Shown here: one piece after another, positions 14,052 to 17,924 of the stretch
Layout: each line of letters begins with the position of its first letter
Numbering within the stretch: position 1 is the first letter of the stretch
Source: Clostridiales bacterium UBA3705
Lineage (GTDB): Bacteria; Bacillota_A; Clostridia; Oscillospirales; Oscillospiraceae
Assembly (NCBI GenBank): GCA_002372735.1
Contig: DFIE01000169.1
Span: 1-17,924, forward strand
DNA length: 17,924 nt
Direction of reading: 5' to 3'
Made by a program: the position numbers and the translations under genes
Notes under the pieces: model-generated
Told to the model about the DNA's origin: nothing
Seen by the model: only the letters and a program-made list of their open reading frames with translations
Database searches by the model: none

Positions 14052-15122
14052 TTACAGATGGCTGACCAGGAAGGCCACGCCGTAGATCACCGCGGCAATG
14101 ATGCCGCCGTAAATGGCGCGGTACTTCCACAGCAGGCTCTTGTCCACGGGCAGATCCCCCACAAACTTGCCGGACTGGCCGTTCATGGCAAACTGGTAGT
14201 CCTTGTCCTTCCACCGGGTGTGCAGCAGCCACACCGGATACAGGGCGTAGCGCACCCGGCTGTCCTGCAGCTGGATGCGGGCGCTCTGGGTCTCCACGGT
14301 GGAGAAGCCCTCCACGGTGCTTCGGAAGGCGTCCTCGGCGCTGCGGCGCATCCGCTCCTCCGCCCGGGGCTTGGCCGCCTCGGCGGTCAGATCGTACCGG
14401 TCGGCCAGATAGCCGGACAGGTAGGCGGTCTGGAAGGGCTTGGCCTTGGCCACGTCAAAGGGCTCCAGGGCCTCCAGCATGTCCGCCGGGACCTTGGAGG
14501 AGCCGTCCACCGGCAGATTCTCATAGGCCACGGTGCCGGCCCGGGCCGCCTGATATTCCTCAGTCTCGGTATAGTGGTACTGGTTGTCGCTCCAGTTTTT
14601 GGTCTTGGTGGCCTTGTAGCGCAGATCGGCCTCCACCTGGGCGTCAAAGAGCCAGACGGGCACGTACACGCCCTTGACCTCCTGGAGGTGGCTGTCCTTG
14701 GAGAACAGCCGGGGCAGCAGCTTTTTGCCGCTCATGTGCTGCTTCAGCCCCCTGACCGCCGCGTTCTTGTCCACCTGGAAGGGCAGCACCAGGTCCGGCT
14801 TCAGGTCGCCGGAGAACTGGCCGGTGAGCACCACCGGGTTGCCGCAGAAGGGGCAGTGGGTGGCGCCGGTGGTCTTATCCGCCACGATCTCGCCGCCGCA
14901 GGACTTGCAGGTGTACACCCCCATGTGGTCAGTCTCCCCCTGGGCCCAGGCGCCGGGCTGCTCTGCCGGAGGGGCCTGGTCCAGCCCCTGGTCCCGCCCC
15001 TTGAGCTCCTCTACGTCAAAGGCGGAATCGCAGTAGGGACATTTCATTTTTTGGCTGGCGCTGTCAAATTCCAGCACGCCGCCGCAGTGGGGGCATTTGT
15101 ATTCCATCAGATTGTCTGCCAT
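14052..15122 (-). CDS. Double zinc-ribbon protein with C-terminal membrane anchor (YdjG-like)
   Basis: 356 residues. Two TFIIB-type zinc ribbons are visible: C10-C13 with C28-C31 (YKCPHCGGVLEF...MKCPYC) and C72-C75 with C90-C93 (YTCKSCGGEI...HCPFCGNP). A charged Pro/Gln linker separates them. A conserved-looking core (about 100-330) follows, with VKGVYVPVWLFDAQVEADLRY and RVRYALYPVWLLHTRW, two related YxPVWL segments. A single membrane helix ends the protein (about 336-354), so most of it should face the cytoplasm. Gene-finders often label such proteins PriA-like because of the ribbons, but there is no helicase motif. It is 9 nt downstream of the DUF4428 gene, with GAGGTGA before the ATG. Molecular role unknown. 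Anchoring a partner complex at the membrane is an inference from the B. subtilis YdjG analogy. Confidence 0.75.
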   Translation of the reverse strand: MADNLMEYKCPHCGGVLEFDSASQKMKCPYCDSAFDVEELKGRDQGLDQAPPAEQPGAWAQGETDHMGVYTCKSCGGEIVADKTTGATHCPFCGNPVVLTGQFSGDLKPDLVLPFQVDKNAAVRGLKQHMSGKKLLPRLFSKDSHLQEVKGVYVPVWLFDAQVEADLRYKATKTKNWSDNQYHYTETEEYQAARAGTVAYENLPVDGSSKVPADMLEALEPFDVAKAKPFQTAYLSGYLADRYDLTAEAAKPRAEERMRRSAEDAFRSTVEGFSTVETQSARIQLQDSRVRYALYPVWLLHTRWKDKDYQFAMNGQSGKFVGDLPVDKSLLWKYRAIYGGIIAAVIYGVAFLVSHL

Positions 15123-15131
15123 GGCGTCACC

Positions 15132-15848
15132 TCAGGGCCGGGGAGAGCCGCAGCCCTCGCAGAAGTTGGAGCTGTTGTCCAGGGTGCCGCACACCGGGCA
15201 GTTCCAGTGGGCCGCCGGGGCGGGCTGCGCCGGGGCGGCAGCAGGGGCAGCCTGGGGCGGCGGAGCGAGCAGGGCGTCCTGGAGCTCCTTGGCCTGCTTT
15301 TCGTACTGCTTGTAGGCGATGGACAGCCGGGAGCCGGGCCGGTCCTCGGTGAGCTCAAAGCGGATTTCAGAGAACCAGGGGCTGCTGACCTGGATCACCA
15401 TCTCAAACTCATAGCTGAACTCGTACCGGGGCGGGTTGTAGGACACCCGCTTGCCGTCGCTGCCGGTGCGGTATATCTCAGACTTATGCTCCTGCACGTC
15501 GCAGAAGCAGCCGGTGACCTGGCTCAGCTCGATCACGTCCGGGTTGGCGGCGTGGAGGTCAGTGGCCCGGGTGACCATAAACCTGCGGTTTTGCTCATCC
15601 AGGTAGACCTTGGTCCGGTTCCCCAGCACCTTGCTGCAGCGGAAGTCCGCCACCGCCTGCCGGTTTTGCTCCCGGTATGCCAGCTGCTGCTTGATCTCCT
15701 CTACACTGGAATGCCGACGCTCGGAGAAGAAGGGGGAGAGCTTGGCGGCGCAGTTTTTGCAGAGATTTCCGTCGTCCAGCTTCCGGTTGCCCAGCAGGCC
15801 GATCTTCTCTCCGCAGACGTCACAGTATTTCTTATCGAATAATCCCAT
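15132..15848 (-). CDS. DUF4428 protein with C-terminal zinc ribbon
   Basis: 238 residues. The N-terminus MGLFDKKYCDVCGEKIGLLG with C9, C12, C30 and C33 is the DUF4428 zinc-finger domain. A middle domain (about 65-185) is rich in beta-strand-like hydrophobic alternation (KVYLDEQNRRFMVT, FSYEFEMVIQV, SEIRFELTED) and looks like a compact PH-like or sandwich fold. A helical segment is followed by an Ala/Pro/Gln linker (about 193-213) and a final ribbon with C217, C220, C230 and C233. No signal peptide or membrane helix is seen, so it is probably cytoplasmic. First gene of the cassette: AAGGAGA lies 7 nt before the ATG, and a promoter about 110 nt upstream gives a structured leader. Function unknown. 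Confidence 0.75.
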   Translation of the reverse strand: MGLFDKKYCDVCGEKIGLLGNRKLDDGNLCKNCAAKLSPFFSERRHSSVEEIKQQLAYREQNRQAVADFRCSKVLGNRTKVYLDEQNRRFMVTRATDLHAANPDVIELSQVTGCFCDVQEHKSEIYRTGSDGKRVSYNPPRYEFSYEFEMVIQVSSPWFSEIRFELTEDRPGSRLSIAYKQYEKQAKELQDALLAPPPQAAPAAAPAQPAPAAHWNCPVCGTLDNSSNFCEGCGSPRP

Positions 15849-15899
15849 AACAGTTCTCCTTTCTTTGTTCCTTGTGCAGTGTTGCGCTTGTCAGCGGGC

Positions 15900-15943
15900 C
15901 TGCGCCCGGCCCCGGGTGGGGGTTCGGACCGACCCGGGCGCAG
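15900..15943. repeat. GC-rich inverted repeat in the leader of the DUF4428 gene
   Basis: CTGCGCCCGG (15900-15909) pairs perfectly with CCGGGCGCAG (15934-15943). Inside, CCCGGGT/ACCCGGG offers an alternative pairing (15911-15917 with 15932-15938). It lies in the roughly 105-nt transcribed leader and has no T run, so it is not an ordinary terminator. It could be a regulatory RNA structure. Confidence 0.5.
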
Positions 15944-15959
15944 CGCACCCTCTGTTTGC

Positions 15960-15988
15960 ATTGTAGCATTACGGCGCCCGGATTGCAA
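15960..15988 (-). promoter_or_regulatory. Promoter of the DUF4428/zinc-ribbon/TPM cassette
   Basis: Minus-strand TTGCAA (15983-15988), a 17-nt spacer and TACAAT (15960-15965) preceded by TG one base upstream (extended -10). The element lies within the hairpin that follows the small membrane protein gene. Confidence 0.65.
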
Positions 15989-16004
15989 GTCCGCGCGCCG
16001 TAAT
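15968..16004 (-). terminator. Hairpin after the small membrane protein gene
   Basis: ATTACGGCGC (15968-15977) pairs with GCGCCGTAAT (15995-16004), extended by CGGA/TCCG pairing. It begins 1 nt past the stop codon but is not followed by a T run, so termination may be inefficient. It overlaps the next promoter. Confidence 0.5.
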
Positions 16005-16005
16005 T

Positions 16006-16275
16006 TTATGCTCCGTTTTTCTTTAAAAAGATCAGGTACAACACCAGGATCAGCACAAAAAAGACCACAAAGAAAATCCCGGCCACCACCAGCATGGCGG
16101 CCATTACGCCCCGCATAAAGGCGCGGCGCTCCTGCTTGGTCAGCTTGACAGGGTCTGCCCCGCTGCTTGCGTTCCCGGACTGGTCCGCGGCCTTGACGTA
16201 CCAGGGCATGCCCTCCACGTTCATATTGGTAAAGGAGCGGCCGTCATCGTCGTCATACTGCTTGCGTCTTGCCAT
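16006..16275 (-). CDS. Small single-pass membrane protein with acidic N-terminus
   Basis: 89 residues, function unknown. The cytoplasmic-looking N-terminal half begins MARRKQYDDDDGRSFTNMNV and continues EGMPWY (21-26). This polar, aromatic-ended motif reads as a conserved functional segment rather than random sequence. KLTKQERRAF precedes one long, very hydrophobic helix (about 57-84), and the tail is KKNGA. I chose the ATG at 16273-16275 because AGGAGGTGAT ends 4 nt before it. A GTG three codons earlier lies inside that binding site and is rejected. It sits between the peptide-transporter ATPase gene and the zinc-ribbon cassette, with hairpins on both sides, so it may be separately expressed or read through from the opp genes. 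The near-perfect binding site argues for good translation. Confidence 0.75.
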   Translation of the reverse strand: MARRKQYDDDDGRSFTNMNVEGMPWYVKAADQSGNASSGADPVKLTKQERRAFMRGVMAAMLVVAGIFFVVFFVLILVLYLIFLKKNGA

Positions 16276-16299
16276 GGCAATCACCTCCTAGAATCTTTT

Positions 16300-16327
16300 G
16301 GGGGCTGCATCCACGGATGCAGCCCCC
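16300..16327 (-). terminator. Strong hairpin at the end of the opp operon
   Basis: GGGGGCTGCATC (16300-16311) and GATGCAGCCCCC (16316-16327) form a perfect 12-bp stem with a 4-nt loop, 14 nt past the oppF-like stop. On the minus strand it is followed by AAAAG rather than T, so it is not a textbook intrinsic terminator. It may protect the upstream mRNA 3' end or give partial termination. Confidence 0.5.
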
Positions 16328-16341
16328 TGGACGGAGTATTC

Positions 16342-17463
16342 TTATTTCTTCTTGCCCTTTTCGGCGGCCTCCGCCTCGGCCCGCTTGCGCTCCTCCATCA
16401 GGTGCAGAAGCTCCGCGTTCCGCTGGGGATCGTTGTACAGGTGGCAGGCACAGTAATGACCGGGCTCCACTTCGTCAAAGTCGGGCTGGACATACTTGCA
16501 GACCTCCATGCACTCACGGCAGCGGGTGTGGAACTTGCAGCCGGCAGGGGGATTGGCGGGAGAGGGGATGCTGCCCTCCAGGATGATCCGGTTCATCTTA
16601 TAGTCGGGATCGGGTACCGGGATGGCGGAGAACAGAGCCTTGGTGTAGGGGTGCAGCGGCTTGTCGAAAATCTTCGCGGTTTCGGAGAACTCCACCAGGT
16701 TGCCCAGGTACATGACGCCCACGGTGTCGGAGATGTGCTCCACCACGGACAGATCGTGGGAGATGAACAGGTAGGTCAGGCCGAATTCCTTCTGCAGGTC
16801 ACGCAGCAGGTTGATGATCTGGGCCTGGATGGACACGTCCAGTGCGGAGACAGGCTCGTCGCAGAGGATGAAGTCCGGGTTCAGGGCCAGGGCGCGGGCG
16901 ATGCAGATACGCTGGCGCTGGCCGCCGGAGAACTCGTGGGGGTAGCGGTCCTTGTGGTATTCCGCCAGGCCGCAGGCCTCCATGACACGGGTGATGTAAT
17001 CATCCAGCTCCTCTGCGGGGACAATGTTGTGCTCCCGCACGGCCTCGGCAATGATCTCGCCCACGGGCAGACGGGGGGACAGAGAGGAGTAGGGGTCCTG
17101 GAAGATGATCTGGATGTTGGGACGCATGGCCCGCAATTCAGACTTGCTGAGCTGGAAGATGTCCTGGCCGTTGAAGAAAACCTCACCCTCGGTCTTTTCG
17201 TGCAGACGGAGAATGGTTCTGCCCACGGTGGACTTGCCGCAGCCGGACTCGCCCACAAGACCCATGGTGGTGCCGCGCTTGATGGCAAAGGAGATGCCAT
17301 CCACAGCCTTCACGTTGCCCACGGTCATCTTGAAGAAGCTGGACTTGATGGGGAAGTACTTTTTAAGGCCCTTGACCACCAGCAGATTGTCCGGATTCTT
17401 TTCCGCGTCCTTGAACAGCTGGGCCGAATACGCGTCGTGGGAAAGGATCTGATCAGTTTTCAT
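16342..17463 (-). CDS. oppF: Oligopeptide/dipeptide ABC transporter ATP-binding protein (OppF/DppF-like)
   Basis: 373-residue ATPase of a peptide importer. Walker A is GESGCGKST (71-79), Q loop FQDPYSSLSPR (121-131), signature FSGGQRQR (178-185), Walker B ILCDEPVSALD (199-209) and H loop FISHDLSVVEH (233-243). The C-terminal oligopeptide-transporter domain carries GCKFHTRCRECMEVC (308-322) and a later CAC (338-340). Such cysteine clusters bind Fe-S in some DppD/OppF proteins. A longer frame adds six residues, but the ATG at 17461-17463 has GGAGG 9 nt upstream and starts MKTDQIL. It overlaps the 3' end of oppD by 11 nt. The permease and binding-protein genes are outside the window, so peptide class cannot be set, and OppF versus DppF is a naming choice. 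Confidence 0.92.
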   Translation of the reverse strand: MKTDQILSHDAYSAQLFKDAEKNPDNLLVVKGLKKYFPIKSSFFKMTVGNVKAVDGISFAIKRGTTMGLVGESGCGKSTVGRTILRLHEKTEGEVFFNGQDIFQLSKSELRAMRPNIQIIFQDPYSSLSPRLPVGEIIAEAVREHNIVPAEELDDYITRVMEACGLAEYHKDRYPHEFSGGQRQRICIARALALNPDFILCDEPVSALDVSIQAQIINLLRDLQKEFGLTYLFISHDLSVVEHISDTVGVMYLGNLVEFSETAKIFDKPLHPYTKALFSAIPVPDPDYKMNRIILEGSIPSPANPPAGCKFHTRCRECMEVCKYVQPDFDEVEPGHYCACHLYNDPQRNAELLHLMEERKRAEAEAAEKGKKK

Positions 17464-17924
17464 GCAGCAAGTCCTCCACATTCACAGTTTTCGGGAAGCC
17501 CAGAACCTGGCCCTCTTCGTAGAAGCGGTAGCAGGAGACGATATGGGTGTCGCTGATCCGGATCTCCGGGGGATACTTGCCCTGGCAGCGGTCGCAGCGC
17601 ATTTCGCAGCGGTCGCGGAAATAGCAGTAGTTGGGCATATCCACGGGGTTGGGGACGGCGCCGGGGATGTTGTACAGAGCATCCACCTTTTTGCCGACCA
17701 CAGGCTTGGACTTCATCAGGCCAATGGTATAGGGATGGGCGGGATGATGGAAGATGTCGTCTGCGGTGCCCTTTTCAATGACACGGCCGGCGTACATGAC
17801 CACCACGTAGTCCGCCATGCCCGCCACGACGCCCAGGTCGTGGGTGATGAGCATGATGGAGGAGTTGATCTTGTCCTTCAGATTCTGGAGCAGGTCCAGG
17901 ATCTGGGCCTGAATGGTCACGTCC
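17453..17924 (-). CDS. oppD: Oligopeptide/dipeptide ABC transporter ATP-binding protein, C-terminal part (OppD/DppD-like)
   Basis: Only the last 157 codons are present; the 5' end runs off the right edge. The visible part starts at the D-loop (DVTIQAQILDLLQNL) and includes the H loop LITHDLGVVAGMADYVVVMY. It continues through GTADDIFHHPAHPYTIGLM into the peptide-transporter C-terminal domain with NYCYFRDRCEMRCDRC and a final SCYRF. This Cys cluster is a variant of the usual C.F..RC......C. It ends VNVEDLLHEN, and the stop lies inside the first codons of the oppF-like gene, so both ATPases are cotranscribed and probably form a heterodimer. Confidence 0.92.
   Translation of the reverse strand, partial: DVTIQAQILDLLQNLKDKINSSIMLITHDLGVVAGMADYVVVMYAGRVIEKGTADDIFHHPAHPYTIGLMKSKPVVGKKVDALYNIPGAVPNPVDMPNYCYFRDRCEMRCDRCQGKYPPEIRISDTHIVSCYRFYEEGQVLGFPKTVNVEDLLHEN

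Noticed and set aside
16276..16284. GTG start adding three residues to the small membrane protein
   Set aside because: It lies within the AGGAGGTGAT binding site that properly serves the ATG at 16275.

Overview
The window is GC-rich, densely packed and free of mobile elements. Nearly all genes lie on the minus strand, and the only plus-strand gene is a carboxylesterase. Anaerobic class III ribonucleotide reductase genes, a Bacillus/Clostridium-style BMP-family nucleoside ABC operon, a VanS-type kinase, AGGAGG-type ribosome binding sites and TTGACA/TATAAT promoters point to an obligately anaerobic Clostridia member. A GC-rich gut Oscillospiraceae/Ruminococcaceae-like genome is the best guess. 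This is inferred from gene content and protein style, not from a database search.

Layout from left to right (minus-strand transcription runs right to left). Positions 1-1179 hold nrdG followed by the 5' end of nrdD. They share a strong promoter that carries an NrdR-box-like palindrome and a row of DnaA-box-like elements. Positions 1417-4269 are a tightly overlapping operon of trmB (tRNA m7G46 methyltransferase), an OmpR-type response regulator and a histidine kinase, ending in an intrinsic terminator. A back-to-back promoter region (4270-4419) separates it from a plus-strand, membrane-anchored type-B carboxylesterase (4420-6255). That gene ends at a bidirectional terminator facing ade.

Positions 6338-13113 form a purine uptake and salvage operon read leftward: a BMP lipoprotein (nupN-like), an internal terminator hairpin, a double ATPase (nupO-like), two permeases (nupP- and nupQ-like), then adenine deaminase (ade). 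The transporter brings in nucleosides or nucleobases, and Ade converts adenine to hypoxanthine and ammonia.

Positions 13298-15848 are a three-gene cassette of poorly characterised proteins: a DUF4428/zinc-ribbon protein, a double-zinc-ribbon protein with a C-terminal membrane anchor, and a secreted or anchored TPM-domain protein. The last two resemble YdjG and YdjH of the Bacillus subtilis ydjFGHI (PspA/flotillin-like) membrane-stress operon, but no PspA or SPFH gene is next to them here. The cassette promoter sits inside the terminator-like hairpin of the preceding gene. A small single-TM protein gene (16006-16275) and the ATPase genes oppF and oppD (partial) of a peptide transporter complete the right end.

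No rRNA, tRNA, CRISPR array, insertion sequence or prophage was seen. The most interesting leads are the helically spaced DnaA-box-like row at nrdG, the zinc-ribbon/TPM cassette, the three-helix-anchored carboxylesterase and the small membrane protein.
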